The notes under the pieces are model-generated. The model was not told the origin of the DNA, ran no database searches, and saw only the letters and a program-made list of their open reading frames with translations. A DNA stretch of 64,000 nt from Gammaproteobacteria bacterium HGW-Gammaproteobacteria-11. Lineage in GTDB: Bacteria; Pseudomonadota; Gammaproteobacteria; Pseudomonadales; Pseudomonadaceae. The DNA lies in the NCBI GenBank assembly GCA_002840055.1, contig PGZJ01000005.1:92203-156202 (forward strand). The letters run 5' to 3'. This document shows, piece after piece, positions 8,949 to 17,090 of this stretch (positions within the stretch are counted from its first letter, which is position 1; the number at the start of each line of letters is the position of its first letter). Made by a program: the position numbers and the translations under genes.

Positions 8949-10064
8949 GTGCAGGAAGCCACCCAGACCAACCCAAGTGCCGATCAACGTCTGATCGTCG
9001 AATCTATCGGTTCCGCCAGCCCCGGACTCGCCGGCGTACTCGCCAGCCAGTTGGGCATGCCGCCTGCGCAGGTGGCCAATGCCCTGTACAAGGCCCCTGC
9101 GGTACTGATAGACAAGCTGCCCATGCCGCACGCACAAGGGCTGGCCGAGATACTCAGTAAGGCTGGCCTGGATATTCGCATCGAACCCAGCCAGGGACCG
9201 GCACCGCGGACATCCAGCAGTCTGGATATTGCCCTGTACGTGCACGACCCAGCCTGCCTTGCCTCTTGCTGCGAGCGCCTCGCACGCTTTCTCGGTTGCC
9301 CGGCCGCCGCGGTTCAGAACATGTTGCTGGCACCCCCGGGGGTCATTCTTGGCGATGTAAGCCAAGCCACGGCCGAGGCCTTGCGGCGCCTGCTCGATGA
9401 TCTACCTGTGGAGCTGGTTTGTTCGGCACGGCAACAGGCCCGTTACAGCCTGTTTATCGATCGTCAGCAGGGCACCAGCCTGAACAGCCTGCTGGGCGAT
9501 CTGCAACGCATGGGTATCGATGCTGACGCCGCAGGCACGCTGTCAGGCGCCGAACTTGACCATCAGCAAGGCCAGTATCTATGGCGCCGGCATCAGTCCG
9601 CCGGTGGTCTTCGCCTGCTCGACAAGGCCTTCATGCGCTACGACCTGGTCCTCGAGCAAACAACCCCGGACAGCTGCCTTGAGCAGTTGCCAAGCCTGGC
9701 TGGGCTCCCGGCTGACCTGATCCCCTGCGTCATAGACAACCTGCCCGTGGTCGTCGAAGAAGGCATCAGCGCCCAGCAGTTGCAAGCACGCTTGAGTGCC
9801 TGGCGTGATGCCGGTATGCCGGTTCGTGCACAACTGGTCAGCCTGCGTTGCTGTCAGTTGATCATCGATGCCTGCCCACAACCCGCCCTGTGTCAGCAAT
9901 GGCTTCAGGCAGCCGGATTGCTGGATGCCAGCGAGCCGCGCCTGAATCTGCCCTGGCAATCCGCGCTCCTGTTCGGCGAACTGCTGCCGCGCTGGCTGCA
10001 ATCCGGGCTCGACAGCCTAGATGCTGAGTACCGTTTCGAGGACAGCCCCCATGGCCGCGACTGA
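8949..10064 (+). CDS. protein of repeated L7/L12-C-terminal-like modules, unknown function
   Basis: A 371-residue protein from a GTG start with GGGAG upstream. I recognise no named family, but a module of about 50 residues recurs: an L..xLG-P-A..V...L..aP..L helix pair, then a helix and a strand. Copies lie near residues 29-80, 105-155 and 248-298, with a diverged stretch between the last two. The pattern recalls the C-terminal domain of ribosomal protein L7/L12 and the related ClpS fold, both used for protein contacts. No signal peptide or membrane segment is seen. The stop overlaps the next start by 14 bases, implying translational coupling. An adaptor or chaperone role is inference. Confidence 0.65.
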   Translation: MQEATQTNPSADQRLIVESIGSASPGLAGVLASQLGMPPAQVANALYKAPAVLIDKLPMPHAQGLAEILSKAGLDIRIEPSQGPAPRTSSSLDIALYVHDPACLASCCERLARFLGCPAAAVQNMLLAPPGVILGDVSQATAEALRRLLDDLPVELVCSARQQARYSLFIDRQQGTSLNSLLGDLQRMGIDADAAGTLSGAELDHQQGQYLWRRHQSAGGLRLLDKAFMRYDLVLEQTTPDSCLEQLPSLAGLPADLIPCVIDNLPVVVEEGISAQQLQARLSAWRDAGMPVRAQLVSLRCCQLIIDACPQPALCQQWLQAAGLLDASEPRLNLPWQSALLFGELLPRWLQSGLDSLDAEYRFEDSPHGRD

Positions 10065-10629
10065 AAACAGTATCCGTCTGCATCTGGGCATTGCCGAGCA
10101 GGGCAAATTGCTGGCGCTCAAAGGTCAGCATGAGCCGGCCCTGGCGCATTATCGCGAAGCGCTGCGCATGGCTGTCAGCAGCGCTGCCCCTGAAGTGTTT
10201 TTCCGGCATTACACCCAGTGCGTCATGGAAAGTCTTGAACGCAGCGGCTCACTCGATGCCGTATTGCGCTACTGCGACGAAGCCGAAAGTCACTACCAGC
10301 GTATTGATTCACCCTTACCTGTGGTGGCCCGTGATCGCGCAGAAAATCATCAGCGCCGTGCCAGCATTCTATTGCGCATGGGCCGCCAGGCAGAGGCTAT
10401 CTCAGCCTTCGAGCAGGCCCTGAGTACAGCAGGCCAACACCCACTTCCCCTGACCAGCGAACTGCTTGGCTGGATCAAGCGCGGCCTGAGCGTCGGCGCC
10501 AGGCAACTGGACGAAGCTCAACGCCGACACCGTTATTACATCGTTCGCAAGGAGCTGGTTGATCCGACCCGCGCCATTGCCCTGCCCCCCGAACGGCTGA
10601 AAGCCGCCGGGATGGCCTCGCCACTCTGA
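10051..10629 (+). CDS. TPR-like helical repeat protein
   Basis: A 192-residue, all-helical protein. Tetratricopeptide-type pairs are visible: GKLLALKGQHEPALAHYREAL near residues 17-37, a second pair around ESLERSGSLDAVLRYCDEAE, and a third at ILLRMGRQAEAISAFEQAL. TPR domains hold other proteins. The ATG at 10051 has GAGGAC before it and overlaps the preceding gene by 14 bases; a start at 10021 lacks a site. It precedes the first core-module protein by 12 bases, so a scaffold or chaperone role is plausible but unproven. Confidence 0.7.
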   Translation: MAATENSIRLHLGIAEQGKLLALKGQHEPALAHYREALRMAVSSAAPEVFFRHYTQCVMESLERSGSLDAVLRYCDEAESHYQRIDSPLPVVARDRAENHQRRASILLRMGRQAEAISAFEQALSTAGQHPLPLTSELLGWIKRGLSVGARQLDEAQRRHRYYIVRKELVDPTRAIALPPERLKAAGMASPL

Positions 10630-10641
10630 CAGGAGCTGAAA

Positions 10642-12366
10642 ATGAGTCAATACAATGGGTTAAAACCGGGCGAGGTACTGGCCGATGCCAGTGTTGCCGA
10701 GTTCATTTCCAGTCTCGGCCTGGGTATCGCCAGGGCACAGCAGGCACTGGACGCCAACTCGATTGAACAGTTGGACAGCTTTATTACGCCGATTCCAGGC
10801 CTGGGTGGCAAAACGCTGATTGAAATGGGCTTCAGTCCGGCCTTCTACCACTATCAGCATGCCGACATCACCTGCTCCATGAATCTGCGCCTGAAAGTCG
10901 AAGAGAATACCGGCTGGGATTTGGGCGTGAACGCGGCCTATAACGGCACCTTGGGCAACACGGAATCATCAGAGAACAGCTCATCCAGCAGCGAAAGTGG
11001 TTCTAGTAGCGAGACCCGGACGCGCGAAGCGAGCCTGCAGATCACCTCACAATCCGCCGGAGAGGTGGTAGTCAACAATGCACGTATTGGCGTCACCGGT
11101 GCTGATCTGGAAGCACGCCTGAACAACCTGGTCGAGGCGCTCGCCGGCAACGCCGACATTGATGCGGTAGCCTTTGACCGCACCGAGACACCGATCAATC
11201 CGACCACCGATGCCAATCCGGCACTGGTTGAATGCACACCCAATGCCGTGGCGTTCAAGGCCTTTGGTTATGCCAGCGGTTTTATCCGGATCGCCGCCAA
11301 CTCGGCAACCAGCTTTGTCGTCAACCCCGACACCACGGTCGAGGTATCGCAATCCAACAGTGTTCGAAATTACGCCCGCAAGGTGCGCACGCACTTCGAA
11401 GACGCCGGTTTCGGTGCTCGGCACTACCCGCCGGGCTACCCGCTCGAGGATATTCTGTTTGATATCGACCGTGCCAATATTCGCGCTGACCAGTTACCCA
11501 AACTGCAGGAAATTGCCCTGTTGCTGGCCCGCAGTACCTTGCACTTCAAGATTGTCGGGCATGCTGATCCACCGGCATCGACCAGCTACAACCAGGATCT
11601 CTCGGAAAGACGCGCCAATGAAGTCAAACGCCAGATGATTCGCATGGGCGTTCAGGCCAGTCAGATTACCACCGCCACCGGCGAAGGTGAGACCAACGCC
11701 AACCCGGAAAATCGTGAGGGCCTTCCCTATGACCAGGCCCACCGACGGGTGGAGATTTTGCTGGATATCGAGCTGATTCGGGTAGACGCCAACAACGGCC
11801 AAACCATCACCGGTGTCAGTCCGGATCGGCGTGATGGCTCCGAGCCCAGCACCAATGGCTGGGTGCATACCTTTGGCGAGCAGACACTGGAGGGTGTCAA
11901 TGGCAAGAGCGTTACCGCTGAAGGCCGCAGCTGGGGCTTATCCGGCACGGCGGTGGATGGCCATGCCGCCAACAGCCCACAGGCCTTTGCCAAGAACCTG
12001 GCGAACAGCATCAATGCCGACAGCGGCAGCCAGATAGCGGCCTCGGCAGGGGGCGCCATCTGTAACCTGGCACGTAAAACCGATCCAATCAGCCTGCGCC
12101 TTATAACCCGCTCCAGCCGAGATGTCCGGGTCAGCAGCAGCGAAAGCATTACCGTCACGCAACAGTTCGAACGCACCACCGCAGAGCGTGAGACCACCCA
12201 ACGCACGGGCAACCACACAGTGGCCGTGGGGGCGACATTCAGCATGCATGAAAGCAAGAAGTTCGAACTGGAGGTAACCGGCAACTCGTCAATTTCAGCA
12301 CGCCTGGTCTCGATTCCGGCTCCGCCGGAGTTTCTCGAGACCATCCGCACTTTCCTGGAGGACTAA
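10642..12366 (+). CDS. core-module protein with nested OmpA peptidoglycan-binding domain
   Basis: A 574-residue protein starting after AGGAG. The N-terminus (about 10-80) has the block's shared features: LGLGIARAQQALDANSIEQ and LIEMGFSPAFYHY. A Ser/Glu-rich low-complexity tract follows (about 108-125). Residues about 268-376 are an OmpA C-terminal domain: ILFDIDRANIRADQLPKL, GHAD with D309, and LSERRA with R324. The D-to-R spacing of 15 matches the pair that binds diaminopimelate in OmpA. The C-terminus returns to the core with long alternating strands and SISARLVSIPAPPEFLETIRTFLED. The OmpA domain thus sits inside the core rather than at an end. No signal peptide is present, although OmpA domains normally work in the periplasm. 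Confidence 0.8.
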   Translation: MSQYNGLKPGEVLADASVAEFISSLGLGIARAQQALDANSIEQLDSFITPIPGLGGKTLIEMGFSPAFYHYQHADITCSMNLRLKVEENTGWDLGVNAAYNGTLGNTESSENSSSSSESGSSSETRTREASLQITSQSAGEVVVNNARIGVTGADLEARLNNLVEALAGNADIDAVAFDRTETPINPTTDANPALVECTPNAVAFKAFGYASGFIRIAANSATSFVVNPDTTVEVSQSNSVRNYARKVRTHFEDAGFGARHYPPGYPLEDILFDIDRANIRADQLPKLQEIALLLARSTLHFKIVGHADPPASTSYNQDLSERRANEVKRQMIRMGVQASQITTATGEGETNANPENREGLPYDQAHRRVEILLDIELIRVDANNGQTITGVSPDRRDGSEPSTNGWVHTFGEQTLEGVNGKSVTAEGRSWGLSGTAVDGHAANSPQAFAKNLANSINADSGSQIAASAGGAICNLARKTDPISLRLITRSSRDVRVSSSESITVTQQFERTTAERETTQRTGNHTVAVGATFSMHESKKFELEVTGNSSISARLVSIPAPPEFLETIRTFLED

Positions 12367-12369
12367 GCC

Positions 12370-12849
12370 GTGTCTGAAACCGTCAGTGTTACCCGCTCTC
12401 TGGTCAGCGCCCCGCTGCCACAGATCATTGAGCGGCTGGGTTTGGCGATTGCCCAGGCCCAGTCAGCGCTGGACACCAACTCGGTCGAGGTCGCCAAACA
12501 GATGGCCGAGACCCCGGTGGAGCTCAACGGCCAGACCTACAATCTGCTGACCCTGGGCTTTGCTCCAAGCTTCTATGCCTTCACCGAAGCCACAGTGGAG
12601 GCCAAGCTGTCTTTCAGCATGTCGGAAACCACCGAAACCTCGGTTTCGGCAGGCGTAACGGCACGGGTCAACTATGGCGTAGTGATGGTTGCGGCCAGCG
12701 TTGACGTGTCCTACGCACGAAAATTTTCGGTGTCCGCTGAGGGCACCAGTTCAATCGCCGCCCGGCTGGTCTCGCTGCCCGCTCCGGAGGCTTTCAGTGA
12801 AGTACTACGTCGGCTGCATGACAAGGGCCTGCAAAATCAGGATGACTAA
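12370..12849 (+). CDS. minimal core-module protein, unknown function
   Basis: At 159 residues this is the shortest and cleanest copy of the shared module. It shows the helix IIERLGLAIAQAQSALDTNS, the motif LLTLGFAPSFYAF, about four amphipathic strands with alternating Ser/Thr/Val (VEAKLSFSMSETTETSVSAG and onward), then FSVSAEGTSSIAARLVSLPAP and a final helix. The GTG start lies three bases after the previous stop. The overall plan reminds me of DUF2589-type proteins (AQ-rich helix, beta sandwich, helical tail), but I cannot test that. No export signal is seen. The function is unknown. Confidence 0.7.
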   Translation: MSETVSVTRSLVSAPLPQIIERLGLAIAQAQSALDTNSVEVAKQMAETPVELNGQTYNLLTLGFAPSFYAFTEATVEAKLSFSMSETTETSVSAGVTARVNYGVVMVAASVDVSYARKFSVSAEGTSSIAARLVSLPAPEAFSEVLRRLHDKGLQNQDD

Positions 12850-12867
12850 GGTCAAAGGAGCACCACA

Positions 12868-13578
12868 ATGAGTATTGGTCAGGAACTACTTAACGTCCCC
12901 ATGGGGGACATGATCCGGCAAATGGCCTTTGCCATCGCCGAAGCCCAGGTCAAGCTGGACGAAGCGTCGATTGAAGTGGCGGAAATGATGGGCGGTCTGC
13001 GTACCATCTATGATGACGCCGGCAACATTACCTTTGATGACAGCCGGATTTTCTTTGGCCATGAGTACATGACCGAAAGTGCAGCCAACTCGCTTGCCGC
13101 CATTGATGAAGGTTACACCAAGGTGGTCAAGGAAGCGGTCAAGCACAAGGATGTCGACGGCATGGTGCGGGTGCCTACCCGTCTGTCAATGCTGGAACTG
13201 GGGTTTGCTCCGGTGTTCTACAACTTTGTCGACACCATTATCGAAGTCAAGATCGCCATCAAGATCACTCGCACCCGCGAATTCACCCACAGCACCAGCA
13301 AAAACAACAAGAACACCAGCAACCGAAACAAATCCAGCGGTCTGTTCGGCAAGGTATTCGGTGGCAAGAACAGCAACTCCTCGACCGTCGCCACCAGTCA
13401 GGTCGATGCGACCTACTCGTCCAAGTATTCCTATTCCGCGGAAGGCTCCAGCCTGTTGCGCACCAAACTGTCTCCGGTACCACCACCGCCGATTCTGGAA
13501 GAGCGTATCCGCGCCATGATGGAAGAGGCCGCGGCCCGTCGCCAGCCAGCTGAACCGGTAGTTGAAGACGACAATTGA
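12868..13578 (+). CDS. core-module protein with Ser/Asn/Lys-rich insert
   Basis: A 236-residue member after a strong AAAGGAG site. The helix MGDMIRQMAFAIAEAQVKLDEAS is followed by an acidic/aromatic insert of about 70 residues before LSMLELGFAPVFYNFVDTII. A polar tract (about 138-170: repeated Ser, Asn, Lys around NNKNTSNRNKSSG) splits the strand region. The end matches its neighbour closely: YSSKYSYSAEGSSLLRTKL, then PPPPILEERIRAMMEEA. It is most similar to the product of 13609, so recent duplication is likely. No signal peptide or transmembrane helix is present. Confidence 0.7.
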   Translation: MSIGQELLNVPMGDMIRQMAFAIAEAQVKLDEASIEVAEMMGGLRTIYDDAGNITFDDSRIFFGHEYMTESAANSLAAIDEGYTKVVKEAVKHKDVDGMVRVPTRLSMLELGFAPVFYNFVDTIIEVKIAIKITRTREFTHSTSKNNKNTSNRNKSSGLFGKVFGGKNSNSSTVATSQVDATYSSKYSYSAEGSSLLRTKLSPVPPPPILEERIRAMMEEAAARRQPAEPVVEDDN

Positions 13579-13608
13579 GTGCCCACAGCCTGAACAGGAG
13601 AATAGACC

Positions 13609-14136
13609 ATGTCTGTAGGCACTGAACTACTGAATGCACCATTCCCGATGATGGTGCGCAATCTCGGGGTCGGTATAGCCGAGGCACAGCTGGAACTGGA
13701 TCTGGTGTCACTGCGCATTGCGCGGATGATGGCAGGCTATGCCAGTGGCACCGATGAAGACGAAGACGGTGGCAGCGACCAGCCGTACAAGGTCGAGTTC
13801 AGCAATGGCAAGTCATACAGCCTGCTGGAGCTCGGTTTCATGCCGACCTTCTATCAGTTTGTCGATACCGTCATCGAGTTGAAAATGTCGATCAGCATGA
13901 GCAGCGAACGCAGTTCGACCTACAAGCGCAGCCAGGTCAAAGCCAGTGCCAAGGGGGTGGGCTTGCCTTTCTTTGCTTCAGGTTCGGTCACTGCCAGTTC
14001 AGTCAGCGCCAGCTTCGCCAGCAAGTATCAGTATTCGGCGGAGGGTAGCTCGGTCATGCGGACCAAACTGGTAACGGTACCGGCACCGGCCATTCTCGAG
14101 GAGCGCATCCGCAAGATGATCGAAGGTGAGGAATGA
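13609..14136 (+). CDS. core-module protein, close paralogue of the preceding gene
   Basis: A 175-residue protein that begins MSVGTELLNAPF, almost the same as the MSIGQELLNVPM of the previous product. It keeps VRNLGVGIAEAQLELDLVS, YSLLELGFMPTFYQFVDTVIEL, the serine-alternating strands, YQYSAEGSSVMRTKLVTVPAP and LEERIRKMIEGEE. It lacks the long inserts of its neighbour. The stop overlaps the next start by four bases (ATGA), so translation is coupled. Tandem duplication followed by divergence is the simplest reading. The function is unknown. Confidence 0.7.
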   Translation: MSVGTELLNAPFPMMVRNLGVGIAEAQLELDLVSLRIARMMAGYASGTDEDEDGGSDQPYKVEFSNGKSYSLLELGFMPTFYQFVDTVIELKMSISMSSERSSTYKRSQVKASAKGVGLPFFASGSVTASSVSASFASKYQYSAEGSSVMRTKLVTVPAPAILEERIRKMIEGEE

Positions 14137-14951
14137 GCCGCAAGACCTGGCGTGATCTGGCCCGGCAGCAGGCAGGCAGTGACAGTGCCTCTGCTGCGGT
14201 ACCGACGGACCTTGGCAAAGTCGCCGAGCAGGTGCCGGCACTTCAGTCATTGCTGGAAAAGCGCCGGGAATTGGAATCGCGTATGCAGTCACTGGGCGCC
14301 AGCGCACCAGCTGCAGCGCCGAGCACTGATCCACGCTTCCCGGTCGCCAGCATGGCCGAACGACGCGCTGAGCTGGAGCGCTGGACCCGCCAGCATGAGC
14401 AGCGCACCACCAACCCGCTGGCGGCGCTTGATCAACGTCCTCGACAGGCCGCGCGTGACGGCTGGCAGCAGCTCCGCGACAGTCAGCTGGGCCAGGCGGT
14501 TGAACGCGCTCGTGGCGTTCTCGCGCAGAAGCAGGATCTGATGCAGCGCCTTGATCAGCGCGTCAGTGATGCCCGCAACAAGGCACAGGAGCGCTTGCGC
14601 AATAACCGCGAGCAGGCCATTCAGGCCCCTCTTGCCAGGCCACTCGACAACCCGATTACTGAACGTCTTGATGCCCCCATGCAGCCAACCCGAACTGAAC
14701 GCGCCACGACACGGGACAGCTTTGACCAGCGCTATGAGCAACGCATGAAGAAAATGCTGGGCATTGCCTCGGGTTCGACTGACGAGCTGGCCGAGCGCCG
14801 CGAAAAGCAACGTGAACAACAGCGAGAACAATTACGAGAGCAGCGTCTGGAGGCTCGCCGGGCCGAGCGGCAAGCCGAGCGCCAGGACATGATGAAGCGT
14901 GAGCGAGCCCAGGAACGCCGCGCCCAACGACCCCAATTGAGTACTGACTGA
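14133..14951 (+). CDS. highly charged helical (coiled-coil) protein
   Basis: A 272-residue protein rich in Arg, Glu and Gln, with long helices broken by short Pro/Ala linkers. The C-terminal third is almost continuous RE/QR repeats (for example EKQREQQREQLREQRLEARR), the composition of a long charged coiled coil or single alpha helix. It does not carry the core helix or VPAP motif of its neighbours. No signal peptide or membrane span is seen. The start overlaps the preceding stop by four bases. A structural rod or linker role would fit, but nothing proves it. Confidence 0.65.
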   Translation: MSRKTWRDLARQQAGSDSASAAVPTDLGKVAEQVPALQSLLEKRRELESRMQSLGASAPAAAPSTDPRFPVASMAERRAELERWTRQHEQRTTNPLAALDQRPRQAARDGWQQLRDSQLGQAVERARGVLAQKQDLMQRLDQRVSDARNKAQERLRNNREQAIQAPLARPLDNPITERLDAPMQPTRTERATTRDSFDQRYEQRMKKMLGIASGSTDELAERREKQREQQREQLREQRLEARRAERQAERQDMMKRERAQERRAQRPQLSTD

Positions 14952-14953
14952 CC

Positions 14954-15679
14954 ATGAGCAAATCCAGCCAATTCGTTTCCAGCTCCATCGAGCAGGTTCT
15001 GCTCGGGCTCGCGCGCGGTCTGCGCGACGCCCAGGCCGTCCTCGATGAGATGCCGCCAACCGACAGCTATGGACGTCCACGCAGCAGCTACCACCTGCCC
15101 TATCTGGATTTCACCATCAAGGCGACCATGGAAACAACCCAGCAGGGCAATGAATCCGAGCCGAGCAGAAACCTGGGCGTCAACAGTGCCAGAATCAAGA
15201 AACTGCCCTTGATGCATCTGAAATTACCCAGCTTGAAGGCCAATGCCGAGCCATCGAACAACTCGACAGAGCTGACCAGCACCTTCAGTGGACGGCTGGT
15301 CTCGATTCCACCGAGCAACAACCTGCCAACCAATCGGCTGTTGACCCGGGCCATGACCGATGCGCAAAAGCCCGAGGTGCGACATATCCAGGTCAACTTG
15401 AGTAATACCGTTGGCGATCGGATCAGTGGCGCCGGCATCGAGTTCAATCTGGATATCGAAACCAGCCTCAAACTCAGCCAGTTGGCGGGCGTTGCCGCCA
15501 GTTTCAACGAAGACAAGCTCAAGGCAGCCGTGCGTTTCAGTCAGCGCGTGGTGATGACCGACGATGCCGGTGATGCCGCTATCGAGATCCAGCTGGACAA
15601 AACCTTGCCGGCCAACGCCAATGTCGTGGTGCTGATCAGCAGTGGCCCGACCATGACCCAACTCATCCTCAGCCCGTAG
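14954..15679 (+). CDS. divergent core-module protein with C-terminal beta domain
   Basis: A 241-residue protein that starts two bases after the previous stop. A shortened core occupies about residues 8-120: VLLGLARGLRDAQAVLDEMP, then YLDFTIKATMETT in place of LGF-P-FY, and TFSGRLVSIPPSNNLP as the VPAP counterpart. Residues about 135-241 form an extra beta-rich domain (VRHIQVNLSNTVGDRISGAG and later alternating strands). I do not recognise that domain. No export signal is visible. It is grouped with the paralogues by motif order rather than high identity. Confidence 0.62.
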   Translation: MSKSSQFVSSSIEQVLLGLARGLRDAQAVLDEMPPTDSYGRPRSSYHLPYLDFTIKATMETTQQGNESEPSRNLGVNSARIKKLPLMHLKLPSLKANAEPSNNSTELTSTFSGRLVSIPPSNNLPTNRLLTRAMTDAQKPEVRHIQVNLSNTVGDRISGAGIEFNLDIETSLKLSQLAGVAASFNEDKLKAAVRFSQRVVMTDDAGDAAIEIQLDKTLPANANVVVLISSGPTMTQLILSP

Positions 15680-15689
15680 GAACACCTTC

Positions 15690-17072
15690 ATGCAATGGAG
15701 TATTACCGGCGTCGTGCTGGAAGCCGACGGCAAGCCTGCCACTGGACGCGTTCAGGTACAGATCTTTGACATCGGGCGCAAATCCTGGCGGGTTCTAGTA
15801 CAAGGCGCGCTGAATGCCAAGGGCCACTTTGCACTTAAGACCAATCTGGTACCCGGTGGTCAGGCTCTACCGGCCATGCGCCTGTGCGAACCCGGCAAAG
15901 CCGGTGAGCCCACGCGGGTACTGGCCGAAGGCGGGCTGGTGCAACTTGCCTCAGCCACCGCCATAAGTCTGTCATTTGGCCAGGTTCAGCGTCTGGCCGA
16001 CAATGCCGTCGCACGGAGCGATCGCACGGCCCCCTTCAGTCAGGCCGATGATTATTTGCTTGCCGGGGTGCCACGGCCGCCAACCCCCACTATCACGGCA
16101 GCCTCGGCGCGCATGGTCATGGCCGGCACGCCGATCACCGCCATGATTCAGCCCCAGGTCATGGAACAGCCAAGCACGGTACAACTGCGAATGAATGCGG
16201 ACTTGAGCAAGCGCATTCAGGAGCAGGACATCGAGCTCAACCAGAAACAGGCGCAGATGGTCCGTCTGGAGCAAACCAGCTTGAAGGCCAACGAAGAGTT
16301 GCGGCTGGCCAACAACAAGATTGCGGCACTGGAAAATCAGCTCAAGGTGCAACCCGCTCTCGGCGCCAACAAGCCGGTCAATGAGCAGTTCACCCTGGCC
16401 ACTGAGACCATGAAGCTGAACCTCAACGAACAGATTATCCGTCAGGCAGCCGATTACGATATTCGCGCGCTGAAGCTGCAGCAGACCATCAATGCCAAGA
16501 ATATTGAGCTTGCCAGCTATACCGAACGCCTGCAGGAACTGTCCAAGGTTTCCAGCGCCGCCATGGAAGAAGCCGCCAAGGCCAAGGCCGAAGCCGACCA
16601 ACTGAAACAGCAGATGAATACGCGGGTTTCTGCCGGCGAGCTGTACGCCACCATAGGCAAGCAGATCCAGGAAGCGCAATCGGCGCTGGTCAGTGAACAG
16701 GTTCCTTACCGGCTGGGCAAGGTCTCGCTGAACCTCAAGACCCTGGTGTCCGGTAACCAGCTGACCATGCCAACCCTGGCTGACCTGCAAAACAAGGATG
16801 CCTCGGGCATGTTCACGGATGTAAAGCTCGAGTTTCTACCCGAAGCAGACGAGCTGGTAGAAGAGGAACTGATCAGCGTGCCCGATTTCAGCGACCTGAC
16901 CGAAACCCTCGCGCGTCGATTGGCACGCGATATGGGTCTGAATCTGGATGCCGCCTATCAGAGCATTACCGATCCCAAACAACCCATCGGCCAGGCCATT
17001 CGCCAGCTCCCAGCCAAAGGCACGCAGGTCGCGCCAGGTGAGAGCGTCATGGTGGTCTTTTACCAAGCCTAA
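15690..17072 (+). CDS. coiled-coil protein with N-terminal beta domain, core remnant and PASTA-like end
   Basis: A 460-residue modular protein. Residues 1-55 look like a small beta sandwich (WSITGVVLEADGKPATGRVQVQIF, GHFALKTNLVP), similar to carboxypeptidase-regulatory or transthyretin-like folds. Residues about 165-320 form a long coiled coil. A reduced core then appears (ATIGKQIQEAQSALVSEQ, then YRLGKVSLNLKTLVSG). Residues about 395-460 form a PASTA-like domain starting VPDFSDLTETLARRL and ending GTQVAPGESVMVVFYQA. PASTA domains bind peptidoglycan or beta-lactams in other proteins. There is no signal peptide or membrane anchor. Confidence 0.65.
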   Translation: MQWSITGVVLEADGKPATGRVQVQIFDIGRKSWRVLVQGALNAKGHFALKTNLVPGGQALPAMRLCEPGKAGEPTRVLAEGGLVQLASATAISLSFGQVQRLADNAVARSDRTAPFSQADDYLLAGVPRPPTPTITAASARMVMAGTPITAMIQPQVMEQPSTVQLRMNADLSKRIQEQDIELNQKQAQMVRLEQTSLKANEELRLANNKIAALENQLKVQPALGANKPVNEQFTLATETMKLNLNEQIIRQAADYDIRALKLQQTINAKNIELASYTERLQELSKVSSAAMEEAAKAKAEADQLKQQMNTRVSAGELYATIGKQIQEAQSALVSEQVPYRLGKVSLNLKTLVSGNQLTMPTLADLQNKDASGMFTDVKLEFLPEADELVEEELISVPDFSDLTETLARRLARDMGLNLDAAYQSITDPKQPIGQAIRQLPAKGTQVAPGESVMVVFYQA

Positions 17073-17090
17073 GCACACAGGATAACTGCA

